A stretch of 64,000 nt of DNA, from NCBI GenBank assembly GCA_035582835.1, contig JAYKAV010000877.1:1615297-1679296 (forward strand). The letters run 5' to 3'. Position 1 is the first letter of the stretch; the number at the start of each line of letters is the position of its first letter. Positions 1 to 12,300 of the stretch are shown here, in pieces. The notes under the pieces are model-generated. The model was not told the DNA's origin. It worked only from the letters and a program-made list of their open reading frames with translations, and did no database searches. Made by a program: the position numbers and the translations under genes. The stretch comes from Phoebastria nigripes (Eukaryota; Chordata; Aves; Procellariiformes; Diomedeidae).

Positions 1-660
1 GAGATAACATCAACTGCAACACTGTAACGGTTCTACATACTAAGTTCCTTTCCAACATAAAGGAGAAACGCGAGGGATGCATATTGTGAAACTGAGGTTC
101 CTACAGCACTACCCATGATTCTTTCACTCCAGTAGAGGCTGTACATTTATTTGTTTATTGGAAAAACCCTCTTGTAGATTTGAAACAGCTTATGCTTGAT
201 ATCAGTCAAATGATAGTTATTTTTTGAAAAAATTGAACAAAACATCTTTAATTATGCAAAACTGGAAAAAAGCACATAACCACATGTTTAGTTTGGCTTA
301 ACTGTGTTCAGATAAAGTGCATGGATGGAGTGGTGAGCTTTACTAGATGCTCAATTCATTGCGAGTGTTATCGAGAGTAGGAGGGACCAGTGGATACTTG
401 CCTTCTGAGTTGGATGGTTTTATTACACTGTGGCTCCAGTTTTGGGTCATGAGTGCTTTTTAATGGTCCATACAAACAGTGTGTTTAAAAATTACTTGGT
501 TTTGTTTGTTTTTAGCAACTCTCAGTTAACCAAATGTGATATAATTCAACTGTAACCTGTGCTGAATTTGGAATTTTCATGTATATGTATATTTCAATAA
601 AATAATGACATCTCCCACGTTGTATACGAGAACTTCCAACATGTTATTTCTCTCTTAACA

Positions 661-685
661 CAGACACACACACTCTCTCTCTCTT
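661..685. repeat. Simple repeat, (CA)n followed by (CT)n
   Basis: A dinucleotide tract shifts from CA units to CT units within 25 bases. It is a compound microsatellite of modest length. Confidence 0.75.
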
Positions 686-900
686 ATGTTGAATATCTGT
701 ATGATACCTGCAAAATGCCAGTAGCTGTGGTATCAAGATAGTGAATACAATAGCGTAAGAAATAGGATTCATGTATAAACAGGTTCTTGTATTCCTGGGG
801 CCCAGTCACTTGCAGATGGTCAGACTATACAATTTCTGATCTCCTTCGATATAGGCAGATCCAAAGCTTAGGACCCAGAACTGGAAATGTCTTCTTAGGT

Positions 901-966
901 CCCAATTCTGCTCCCATTTAAGTCAATGGCAGAACTCTCACTGATTTCAATAAGAGCAGAATTGGG
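901..966. repeat. Imperfect palindrome, old amniote interspersed repeat
   Basis: The block starts cccaattctgctcccat and ends agagcagaattggg, and its reverse complement matches itself at roughly four bases in five across 66 bases. The inner part carries 'aagtcaatgg' and 'tgatttcaat', the degenerate form of a 'cccattgacttcaatggg'-type core that I associate with abundant old hairpin repeats in turtles, crocodiles and birds. I cannot give the database name of the family. It could be a MITE-like element or a piece of a larger repeat. Confidence 0.6.
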
Positions 967-1074
967 CCCCAAGAAATTGGTCCACAGTAGTAACTAATCT
1001 CCTGTGGGTTCATTTTCTCCAGCAGACCTTATTGGCATTATGATAACGTGCTAGTCCTGGACATGGACACTCAC

Positions 1075-1214
1075 CGTTTAGCATTGGTGTCAATGACGAT
1101 CGGCAAGTAGTCCGTGACAGCTATGTATACAAACTGTTTCGCATCATCGATAACACTGTATATAGCTTCAATATCCAGGACTCTGTCCTTTGGGCAGAAG
1201 AGTTTAGGTGAATT
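1075..1214 (-). CDS. PLD5: PLD5 coding exon, start of the second PLD-like half (last in window)
   Basis: This exon gives 46 codons from NSPKLFCPKDRVLDIEAIYS to DYLPIVIDTNAK, plus CG, the first two bases of an arginine codon (any CGN) finished in the next exon beyond the left edge. The acceptor is cccttcacag and the donor aaacg|gtgagt. It joins ...AFVS of the preceding exon in phase 0, giving FVSNSPKLFCP as in PLD5. The segment AIYSVIDDAKQFVYIAVTDYLP is the opening strand-helix unit of the second PLD-like domain. The loop after DYLP (IVIDTNAKR) seems more divergent than the rest and may be one residue longer than in mammals; I judge that from memory of the family, not from an alignment. The next exon, expected to begin near YWPDLD, was not seen in 1-1074. 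Confidence 0.96.
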
Positions 1215-4200
1215 CTGTGAAGGGAAAAGTTCAAATATGTCATTTAAAATATGTGATTTATTTTCTCTTCCCCTCATTCTTCTTGAGGTGGCAAGTGGTT
1301 TGCTTTATTTTAGTAGAGAATATTAACTGATACCTTCAACTCTCCTGCTAGAATACTCAAAGGTACCAAGGAGAGTTATTTGCTTAATTTCGACTTGAAA
1401 GCCTCGCCATTTAGATGTAACTGTGGGTTGCAGAAGACACAAACTTCAAAACATCCACTGTCGTCAAAGAAGCTCTAGGTGAAGTTACATTTCAGAGAAT
1501 TCTGTTCGAAGAGTCCCAGGACTGGTTACTATTAGATGGAGTAATATCTGTGTTCTTACCACATGAGCCTGATCCATCACTTGCTACCAAGAATTAAGTC
1601 TATCACGTCAGTTCTGTTTAAAGTTCCACGCAAAGTCACCATTTGCTCAGTCACTGTTGCAGGGAGATGCTGCAGTTTTGCAAGAAACTTATTTTGAAAC
1701 GTAGCTTCAGGTATAAATTAACTTTTTACCTGGTACTGAGCCGGTAAATGGTAAGCCCAGATTTCAGCTTTTTAGCCTTGTATCTAGGGCTGTCGAATGT
1801 GTCAGTCAGCAAGGCCAAGCCAGCAGGAATCGCCCGTCTGTGGCAGAGAGGCCCAGAACTTCCTGCTCTCCTGCCCGAGCAGGGAGAGAGAAGTGGAGCC
1901 ACCTGCCAAGTTGCTTGCAGGCAACAACACAGTTCCTGGGAGCAGAGGTTGTTAAAGGCACTTTCATAGAGCTAGAGCAGGTGCCACTTGTCCTTTTCTT
2001 AACAGCTGGCCCTGCCAGACCGTTCCCTTCCTGCTGTGTGTCACCTTCTCACCTTTGTTCTCTGCTTGGGTTGCATCTGACATCTAGATGAGTATGTTTT
2101 CTTTAGGGACAGATCCTAGGGGTTTGATTAGTCTTTTTCTTTCAATACAATGCCTGTCACAGTGGTTTCTTAATCATTGAATGGTGTTCTTAAGGATTTA
2201 CTACAAGTAAGTTCAGAAAATAATAGAAAAATAACAGCAAGATTTCAAGACCAATATTCCAGATCCATTCCTGAACACTAAGAAAAACAAACAAAACCTC
2301 TTACATTTTACCAGCCAGTCTGGAAGACAATTTTGTTGCTAAGCAACATTATAGCCATGATTCCTGAGTAAAACAAAAAAATTCAATGACTGCGTCATGC
2401 TTGTTTTATACAGCACAAACATTGAAAGTGAAATACGTTTTCAAAGAATGAGTTTCAACTCAAGAAAAAGTGTAAGGTGATTTTGTTAAACATAATTTAT
2501 ATCATAGAATCATAGAATCATTAAGGTTGGAAAAGACCTCTAAGATCATTGAGTCCAACCGTCAACCCACCACCACCATGCCCACTAAACCATGTCCCTA
2601 AGCGCCTCATCTACACGTCTTTTAAATACCTCCAGGGATGGTGACTNTACCACTTCCCTGGGCAGTCTGTTCCAAAGTTTAACCACTGTTTCAGTAAAGA
2701 AATTTTTCCTAACGTCCAATCTAATATCTATTTGAAACTTTTAAGAGGCTATTGCACTGAGATTTTATTCTTACACTCTTACTATTTTTTTGAATAGAAG
2801 TTTTAAGTTACAGAACAGCTAAAGAATGGAATTCTTATGCATTGTCTTTTTCAGATGCATTCAATATAAAGACCAGAAAGTGAAAGATATTTAGAAGATA
2901 ATTAGAAGAAAAACTTCTTTTAAAGTTCTTACTGTAACACTTGTGTTTGGGCATGCCACTTCTTACCCTGTGGCACGGCTGACCCCCTCTGTGGTCATAA
3001 AAAAATATTTTAGTACTTCTCTCAGCATTAGTTGTATAGTACTTGCTGTTCTGGTCAAATACCCATTTGCTACTTCTCTTCACCTACCAGAAACAGGCCT
3101 GTGTTCTCACTGGGCAGCAGTACCTTGCCATGCCCCTGCTCAGGGGGGTGTGCGGTCCCAGAGCGACAGGGAGGCAACGCAGGGCTGGGGGAGGGAGCGG
3201 CGCAGCACTGGGCAAGGGCAGCAGCACCACCCCTGCCCACAGACAGAGCAGCGATGGTGAGAAGTGAACTGCCTGGCTTGTGGAGACTTTCTTCTTACCA
3301 CTAGTTCAGGAACAGGCAGCGATGTTAACACTTGGTTCCACCAAACCAGCCCAGTGCAACTCCAGGACTGCCTTTCAGAGGGGCGTGCTGGCAAACATTG
3401 AGAATTTGCTAGTAGGTGAGAAAGTTATTGAAAAGCCTGTTTTTGGGAAGGAGGAACCGGCCCAACTGGCTGTGGCTACAAATTCAGGTAGCTCTTGGAG
3501 TTGGACTTTGCTGATCTGAGCTTCTGGAGTACCAGCGACTCCTTCCTTTTGTTTTCTGAAGTGGAATTTAAAGAGAAGAGGCCTCTGTTGCCCACACAAA
3601 AGGAAAATACGAATCACAGGGAGGAAGTGAACATTCTGCAAACTGCAGAAGAGCAGTTTTTGTAGAGCCTTTCTCCACTTGTCTTTGTCTAGGATCTCGC
3701 ATTCCTTAAAGTCGGCCTTGCCCAGCTTTCCTTACTGTGTGCCCCTCCAGGACTGGCTTTCAGCAGGATTTCTCCATTTCTTAGAGATTGCTTAAAAGAG
3801 AATAGGAGTTCATTTCACATCTCCTTAGCTAACTGTCCGAAAGTCAGTCTCAAATCTAAGCTAGTCCTTAAGACTCTCCAGAATCAATGGAAGCATATGT
3901 CTCTTCAGATGGCTATTAATTCTGGCTGTCTTAGGCACTTGCAGATTTTCACTCCAAAGAGCTCTCTGTCTCTCCACTGATTGTAGGAGTGTGAAAAATC
4001 CTGGACACCTGAATGTTGCATGACTCCCAGCAGATGAAGGTAAACCCTGCCCTGTATAATCACTCATCTGCACCAACATCCTGTGCTACTGGCTGTACAA
4101 CTTAATAGTGTGCTACATGCCTTGTGTTGTTCTAGACATAACTGGCTATAAAGCAGTGGGGTTTTGCCCCTTGTTTTATGCAGAATGGTAAATAACTCCT

Positions 4201-5321
4201 GGCAACTACATTATATTTCTGATTTTGAAGGAGTTGTTTTTACTCATGTAATTACCTCCAAAATGAAAGACACTCCACATCTTTCATCATTTCTATTGCT
4301 CTGTGTACTTTTTTCCAGTTTTGCTACATCGCTGCTGAGATGGAGGACCGCTCCATTTCTTCCCATTAAAAATACACACGCAGACAGTGCTTCCATGGGG
4401 ATTGCTGCTTGAATTTTGGAAGTTTTAAAATGTCATTTAAAAATAAAGCTGAAGTAGATAATGTTCTACAGAAGTATGAATGCTTTCAATGGAACAGGGT
4501 GAAGATTAATCCTTATAAATTACGTTGATAAAAATGCAAGCTCTGATATCAAGCTTATTCTGTATCATTGTAGATGTCTGATTAACAGTTCGTTTACTCC
4601 CAAGTCATTCACCTTCTATCTACTAGTGTAAATAAATAACATAATTTGAAGAGCCTCCCTATCATTTTTTGAACACAAGAGGAAAAGCAGTAACATTACA
4701 GAGAAAGGGAAAAAGAATAATGCTCAAATGAAATTCTGCAGTATTTTCAGTCCTGGCAAATTGCATCTAAGAACAATGTCATAGCAATCAGAATTAAAAA
4801 AAAAAAAAAATTGTGATTCGTCTCTTCTGCACCATAGGAAAAGGCAAATAACTTTTTAAAAACCTTTCCATTACAGACTTCCCCACAAAAGTATACTTAT
4901 TGGAATAACCATTTTCCCAGAGAACAGAATTATTTGGTTTTCCAGCATTATGAGACTATCAGTCAAGTTCTGTCTTGTACAGGTGACAGCTGTAGTGGTC
5001 TTATCTCCATAGTTGAGTTCCCAGTCACTTGCATGAGTCTCAGTTTTAGTAGCTGTGAAATGCTGTGTCTGTCAGAACACAGCATTATGATGGACTTATT
5101 GCAGGGAACTGCAAACATCTCTGTATCGATGAAAAGACACTTGAGATTCTTTTCACAGTTGCTACTAACGCCTGCCTCACCTGGTTTCACTACTCTCTAG
5201 TTCGTAAAGGACAATATTAGGAGAGTAAGGAGATGTTAAATTTCCAGGTGTTCCAAAAATCTGGTGGGTTAAGTAAGTTTCTTCCCTTCCCTCCCTCTCT
5301 GCAACTCATTTCAGAACTTAC
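1215..5321 (-). other. PLD5: PLD5 intron, 4.1 kb, between the 5322-5519 and 1075-1214 exons
   Basis: This intron carries one CR1 fragment (2502-2757), a 15-base A run (4796-4810) and a G-rich stretch near 3182-3218. The rest is unremarkable intronic DNA. Short open frames at 2835-3640 overlap on both strands and show no family resemblance. Confidence 0.85.
2502..2757 (-). mobile_element. CR1 LINE fragment (3' end, truncated)
   Basis: On the plus strand it opens with 'tcatagaatcatagaatca', the reverse complement of the CR1 3' terminus, then 'aaggttggaaaagacctctaagatcatt' type sequence and the 'accaccaccatgcccactaaa' block. The element is therefore in minus orientation and 5' truncated, as most CR1 copies are. 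Homology is clear to about 2737 and fades after 'cctaacgtccaatcta'. One n lies at 2647. Divergence looks modest in the first 200 bases, so this may be one of the younger copies in the window. Confidence 0.92.
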
Positions 5322-5519
5322 CGACACGAAAGCTTCTGATTTTGTCTCGTTCAGCTGCAGTGTGAGTTTATTTTGAGTATCATACACTCCATATAGTCTC
5401 TTAGACCAACTTGGAGGTATTTTATTCTTGTATCTTAATGAGCTATACAGAGCAAATATCCTTTGTAAATCCAGGACCAGGCAGCTACAGTTGTATACGA
5501 TGACGCCAAGTTCCTTCAT
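5322..5519 (-). CDS. PLD5: PLD5 coding exon, linker between the two PLD-like halves (fourth in window)
   Basis: This exon has 66 codons from MKELGVIVYNCSCLVLDLQR to QLNETKSEAFVS and begins and ends in phase 0. The first codon, ATG, is internal: it directly follows the acceptor tttaatttcacag and continues the frame from ...SLGQ of the preceding exon, giving the family signature LGQMKELGV. It should not be read as a start codon. KELGVxxYNCSC is one of the most conserved blocks in PLD3, PLD4 and PLD5. Two sequons (NCS, NET) agree with a luminal fold. The donor is gtgtcg|gtaagt. The open frame runs on for about 34 codons past the donor before a stop, but that stretch is intronic. The introns on either side are about 21.8 kb upstream and 4.1 kb downstream. 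Confidence 0.97.
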
Positions 5520-5686
5520 CTGTGAAATTAAAAGTTCATATCATTAGTGATATTTTGGCTGATGGATCTGTGGAAGTATGCAGCAAGAATGTAAGAGTGT
5601 CTGAGGGGTACCTTCCAGAAGCGTGCCTTGAGCTCAGCGGTAGTACTGTCAACTACAACAACATTCCTAAAAATACTCTTTTAAAG

Positions 5687-5715
5687 GCAAATCTTCAAAG
5701 CTAAATCTTCAAAGT
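5687..5715. repeat. Tandem duplication, 14-base unit, two copies
   Basis: The unit 'aaatcttcaaagct' is followed at once by a near-copy ending in 'tc'. This is a small local duplication. Confidence 0.7.
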
Positions 5716-6199
5716 CAAGAGCGAGCAAAAGCTCGCAGGGTTTGTATGTTCAGTGTATGTCAGAGCCACATGTCCTGATAGAATACAACACACCTTATGG
5801 ACGGACACAACTAGGGAGTGATACCTATTTGTCATAGGCACCGTTTTTGTTATAGGTGTTGCCCAAGGTTTACTATTCTTGGCTAGAGTGGTTTTTATTT
5901 AGTTATTATTTTTGTATTATTTTGTTTACAGGAGAAGCATCCTTTCTGCTGGATGATGTAGGAGCACGTACTGCTACCAGTGAAAGTTTCTTCAGAAACA
6001 ATTTGTTTTCTGTGAGTTCTGGAAAAGGTGACAGAAATGGACTTAAGTTATTTCTCTGCTGGAGAAGGAATATGATACTCCAGCTTCAAATAAAAGGATG
6101 AAAAAACAGGTGTTTAATACTATCAGTAGCTAGATTTACTGTGCTATTAAATCCAGCATGATCCAGTATAGAATATAGCCAATTAGGACACAAAAAGCT

Positions 6200-6335
6200 T
6201 GGGTTCTTAATTCCCCCATTGCTATGGTGTACCTCACCTAGGGTACTCCAAATTTCTGGGTGTCAGTTTCTTCACACATAAAAATGGAGATAATGATGCT
6301 CTTCTCTCATGGAAAGTACTCTGTAAGCATCAACA
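6200..6335 (+). repeat. MIR-like SINE remnant
   Basis: The order 'gggttcttaattccc', 'tgtcagtttcttcac', 'aaaatggagataatgatgct' and 'ggaaagtactctgtaagc' matches the layout of the mammalian-wide/amniote MIR (CORE-SINE) body in sense orientation. It is heavily diverged, so the family is likely and the exact subfamily is not known. Confidence 0.55.
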
Positions 6336-9300
6336 TTCTCACATATAAGGTATAAGGAAAAATAGCCCAAGTAAATACAGGCATCATAGTACAATTAAAT
6401 GCTTTAACTTTCTATGGACACAGTCTCACTTCTCCATTTAAGTAAAGGCATGTCTCCTGGTCATCATAAATCTTGGTTTGGCAGAGATTTCATTAATTGC
6501 ACATCCCTAGTACTTAAGTTGTTGAGAGATTTTAATTTATAAACATATTGCCTGACTTCTGTAATCAAAGTGTAACCGCACGCACATTCTCTCCCTTCCT
6601 TTGCTTTATAATAGCTCAGGAAAGCACTGCTGTGGCCACAGATGCTATTGACCTCTCATTATCTGCATTTCACGCTAGTTCAGCCATCTCCAAAAATAAA
6701 GCGAGAAGAAAACCTGCATGTATATGTTGGAAAACAGTATGTAGGATAAATATTTAAAGGAACCATGCTGGTTTTCTGCAAGCAAACTCTCTTGGTAGCA
6801 TGTCTCAGAAGTCTGTCTGGCATGATGAAGAATATTAGGGGAGTGCGAACTCTCCAGCATGCTCATCCTTTGACACCAAAAAATCCCCACTGGTTTTATT
6901 CCCTTAGATGAGCTCTCCACAGTCACATGGAGTAGTTTCTGGTAGGAGTGTATCTTCTTGTAAAGCCTGTGGGAACTCTGAACCCCACACTAACGTTATC
7001 TCAGAGCTTGTTCCTGTGCAATTCTCCCTGACTGCAGATGAGAACTGCCCTGCAAGGGTGGGCAGAGGAAGGGAAGCGAAGGATAGAATTGAACCTTCAA
7101 CTCTTTCTATGGTGGGTGAGAGGAAACAACAAATCCCAATACTCCCAACGAGAAAGAAACTCGATGGGTGACACCTTCTTCAGGTCCCCGACCTGGAAAT
7201 ACCACGTACATAAGAATATACAACACTGAGTGATCTCATTCCCAAATATTTATTGAATAGTTGCAAGCACAGGAACATTACCTAATATTCTTACTGCCTA
7301 AATCAGAATATTTCTGCAAGCTGCTTTAATTCAGAAAAAATACAGAATTCCTCCATTAGCCTGCACAACCTGAAATTTGTTGGAGAGTTGGAAAATACGG
7401 ACTACTTGCTGCACTGCGGCCTTTCTTTTATGGGTAAGCCAGTAAATTCATTTTGATGATAAATATNAATTATTCCAAGCTATGCCCAACATCCTAGTCA
7501 AACAGTCTATTTGGAGTAACATCCTTGGTTTTTCCCCTGGGTGCTGGTATCTTTGAGGACGCTCCTGTATTCAGTTCTAGGCTGCCCCTGTCCTCTATGC
7601 ACTGTTTGTCTCCAAACATTTTTAAGTATACATGATCACTNTTTTCACTGTGTGCTGCCAATACTGTTCTCTTAATTGCCAGGCATGCCATTGCAAAGGA
7701 CTTACTAATAGTATTCTGTTACANGTATCTGCATAATGTGGTTTAATCGGCTTTTCATGGCTGTTAGTTGATTCTGACATAATTATGTGGTTACAGTTTT
7801 CCTTTCATTTATCAGTCCCATTATTACTATTCCACTTTATCCCTTCCATTAAAAGTAAAGATAAAACAGTGTCCTCACAGCACACCAGAAGCTGCCAGGG
7901 TTGCATCTGTGTGAGCCGCTCCCCTCGGAGCAGGAGTGCTTGCAGTGTGTCCTCTCCCTATGAATTAAAGGATTGCCCTTCTGCCTAAGTGCTTCCTCAC
8001 GTACAGAGATAGGGAGGAAGCCGGTGGCACTAATGGGGTTTTTTAAGTGCAGTTTTTACAGATTGCCACCTAGCCTGACTGTAAAACGAAGCATTAGCCA
8101 TGCCTTACCGCCAGCCTCTCCCCATGAACAGACGCGCACAGGGACCGGCCCGTTTTGCACAGGAACTTCAGCCTCCCGTGGAAGCGGGCGTCTGCAGGAG
8201 CCGAGGTGGTGCCCTGGCTGAGGCCCTGCCACTCGCCCACTCGCAGCGGTTACACTCAAATGGCGGACTGGAAAGAAGCCATTTCAAGAGATGTATTTAG
8301 AGCACAGTAATGAACCCTGGCTTCCCACGGCATTGCATCTTGCAGTTGACTTCTCTGGAGGCAAGCACTGATCAAAGCTTTTCCTGCTTCTGAAGCCGTG
8401 ATAAGAGCTCTCCCCCATGTGGATTCCCTGGTACATGATACAGACTGGGCTCCTCCTTTCCCTCTCTTGCAAAACACAGTTATCCTCTTTACCCAGTTGC
8501 CTGTTTTCATTAAGCTTTTATGAACTTAAGTTCAAATTTGCCTGAACCTGGAAAGTAGATTCAAAGTTACTGGAAGAGGGCAGACAGCGACTCTAATGCT
8601 TATTGTGCAGACCTCATTTCCGTAGGAAACCAGGTTAGATGTCAGCCTGTTAGCCTCACGGCTGTCTTGGTTTATGTACGATACATCACCTTGAAATGGA
8701 AACAATACAAACAATGCACACATGTGTGCAGTAAAACCCCAGCCATCTCCTTTCTTGTAGAACAGCCCCAAAAGTTTTGGAGACCAAAGAAATACTCTGT
8801 TTTCTTCCACACTGAACCTATTTTTACTCCCATACTCTGAGGTGAAGAGAGACTGCTCTTTTTCCAGTTAATCACAAAGCCTATCATCCTGGAGGCATTG
8901 CAGAGTGGGCAGCAAGGATGTGCTAGTGACAGATTTAGTATGAAGTGGTATGTCATCTAGATAAGGGAAAAGACTTTCTCTTTGGTTTGAGAGCTGCTGT
9001 TATTACAGACTTTTTTTTTAAATAGTCTCAGAGGAGAAGCAGAAAAAACCACTTACAGTGAAAGAATCAAAATCTGAGTGTTGCTCCCTGGCTTGCAGTG
9101 GCTGAAACCTACAGCTAAGCATCATGTGAGGTATCTGTTAAGGTAAAATCCTTCAGGGCAAGAGCTCTTAAGGCAAGGAAAGTATTTCTTCATCCTGAGT
9201 TTTAAAAGCAACTCACACAGTAATGAAAACATCACTGAAGAATTAAAGTGAAGATCTCAAGAAATCAAAACTTTAATAAAACTAAGGAAGAGAAATCTGA

Positions 9301-12300
9301 AATGAAAATAAAGAGTCACAAATTTGATTACCTCAAAATAGAACTGAAGTATTTGGATGTTAAAGTCACAGAGTTGCTTGTGAGTGACATTTTCAGAGCA
9401 TGTGCTGGGGGCTGGGGACAGGAATGGTTTTCTGGATAGAGAATCTTGTGTCCTCTCACGAGCAGGTTTCTTTGCCTCTTTGTTAAGAGCCACCATGAGT
9501 GCTCTTCTCAAAGAATGAAAAAAATGGGAGCTGGTTTTCCTTGTTCCCCATGACATTTATGTTTGTGCAGAGCAACTGTTAAAGGCTACCAAATCACCAT
9601 TTGTCTTTCTTGTCAATAAGGGCTTTCTTAAAGCACCAGAGAAGTGAATGGCTACACAAGACTCAAGAAATGGTGGTTTATACCCACTGTACAGAGATGC
9701 TCTAACTACAGAAGTCATTTAAGCTACAAAAAAAACCAAATATGGCCTAGCTAGAAAAATACTGATTTTTATGACAAGAGGAGGAATTTCTTACTAGACT
9801 GCACAAAGAGCAGGATTTCACAAACAGGAATTTCTGCCTATTCTTTTCCCTTGTACATTTGTAGGCATCATATACGAAATGAGAAAAACACAGGAAAAGA
9901 ACCTGAACAATATGGGTTGTGGACCCATAACACTGTAAGCTTCATAAACTGAGAAACAGCGTTAGGATTTTTCAAATACATTTGGATCCTGGGTTAGACA
10001 GGGTGTACGATGTGTCCTTATCCTGCACTGTGCAGACTAGACAGTGCATTTTATATTTACCTTGAGCTACGCTCTAAGAGACAACCCTACTGTGTAGGCA
10101 AGGTACTATTTGACCTACATAAGAGCGGCACAATCTGGTTCACAGCTTGCAATATCTGAATTGTGGCAAACGTAGCAGGAGGCTTTAGAAAACTCCTTGT
10201 TAATTTCTTTTAAAGAAAAAGTTTTTTAAAGAAAAAGCTCACACTTGAGCCTGATCCTGAAAACAATAAGCAGCTCTCCTCGGGCATTAACTGCCATTTG
10301 CCCAAAAGCTCTGGCCACCAGCAGGTGCTGGGCATCCATTGCCTGTGCTACAGAAACTCTGGATTAACTACAGGTAGTCTATTGCACACTAAATTTACTA
10401 AGTAGACTTTTTATATACATGACTGTGTGTGCATCTCCCATTTGCTTGTGTTTGAAAATGTATTTAATTATCCTTTCAAGCCTGATTTTTTTAATGACCA
10501 ATTTCCAAATGAATGACTGAGCAAAACCAGAATCACAGCAGGGGCGAGTAATGGAGTAACAAAAAGCATGCTATACTGATAAATCAATTACTAAGACCTA
10601 AAAGGACCTAAGATTTTCAGTAGCTTCTAAAGAAAAATAACATACAATGTATTAATTACCACCTTAGAGCTGACCACAGATACTTACAGTGGTAAACTCA
10701 TTATCTGTTCATAAAATGTGCTCTAATTATTTGCTTAGCCTGCACTCCAAACATACAGTTCCTTTTCACTTGGTTATCAATCTTACCTGACCCTACTGCA
10801 AACCTCCCTTATGTTTTCATCTGGTATCGTTTAACGCTCGGTGAATCTTTTCCAATGACACGTAGCATCATCTTAAGGCTGCCTTCTGTGCAGCTGTTCT
10901 TTACCTCTCACCAAAACCTGCTGAGCAGATACGTGTGCCAGTCCCACACCAAGCACAGGTAACAGCGGAGCAGAGGCCTGTGGCGGCAGTGCAGGAGGGG
11001 AAGGGCGTTCTGATGGGAGCGACCATCACCAACGGAGAGAGAGAGACAAAGAGATTTGAAAAAGGTAAAAGTGTTTTTTTATGTAGTATTGATGATGTGA
11101 CTGTTGTAGCAGATTTTGCTGTAACAGGATTCCAGGAGTAGTGCTCATCACAAATTCATTAAGTGACAGACGCCATTCAGATAGTCATCATTTTGATGTA
11201 AACCAAAAATGTAACCTGATGCTGAAGAGGCCGAGAAGGCTGCAACACTGCCTGGCTCTTCTCTCACAAAACCTGTGCAGGTATTAGAGTCCACCAAAAC
11301 AGCAAAAGCATGTACCTCAGCTAACACTTCACTAGAAATTGCAACCTACACTTGTGCATCCTGAGCCAAAATCCTCCCTCCATGCTTAGCTAGTAATACA
11401 GTGCAGAGGCTTCACAGCTTTTTTATGTTAAAATCAAAAGTAATTCAGTGAAATCCAAATCCAGCACAGTCCTGCTTCTGCTCTGAGTTCCACTTTTTCC
11501 TTCCATGTTGGTAAGAACATGGGAGCTACACTACTGTTCGGAAATACTAAATAGAAAAGATTAATACAAATGGTAAAGCACTGTATTCTCAGAAAGTTAA
11601 TAAAACTCTCTAGCTTAAAGTATCTGAGAGTGAATAAATGCAAAATTTAAATTAACAGCATCTTTAGATGTCAGAAATCATCTAGGGCACAATAAATGCT
11701 CTTACTTGAATTCCCTGTTATTTAAAAACTGCAAACTGCTTTTGAAGATTACTTAAAGAATTCGAACAGATTAAATTTTGAGATTAACTGTTTCATTGTA
11801 ACTATTGTTCCTATTTTCTATAGACACTTTTATTGAATAAATGGTATTTTGAAATTCCTAGATTCAACTCTTAACCATTCTCCAGTGAATTACTTTGTGA
11901 GTCTTGCACATGGATGTCTCTTGTGCCTGGCCCACAGTTATGTGGTTTTACATTGCTGTCATCTAAGGCCAAAGGTTAGTTTTCTATCATCTTGGTTTTA
12001 AGTGATTTGAAAATAATCAGCAGGCAGAATTTCTACTGAACTACAAAACAAGTCCCTTCCACTTGACATAAGAATGCAGTCTCAAACTGAGCTGGGAACT
12101 CGATCCCATCACTGAAAATGGAAAACTGTCATTCAAGCCACTGTGCTGGAAATAAATCTGAGCATGTGACCAAGAAGAGGCAATGCATTCGATAGAGAGT
12201 GCACCCAGCATTGGCACTGGATGTCGGTATAAAGCCATGACATGCTCTCACTAAAAGAAAGGAAGGGACATAAGTGGACTGACTGTACCCTGTTGGAACT

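Larger units (their letters stand above)
1..1074 (-). other. PLD5: PLD5 intron (partial, continues beyond left edge)
   Basis: No exon was found here. It holds a short (CA)n(CT)n run at 661-685 and a palindromic ancient repeat at 901-966. The donor of the 1075-1214 exon starts it at 1074. No other structure was recognised. Confidence 0.8.

Noticed and set aside
5217..5321. Continuation of the PLD5 frame past the 5322 donor
   Set aside because: A good gtaagt donor and perfect phase with the next exon show that this is intron.
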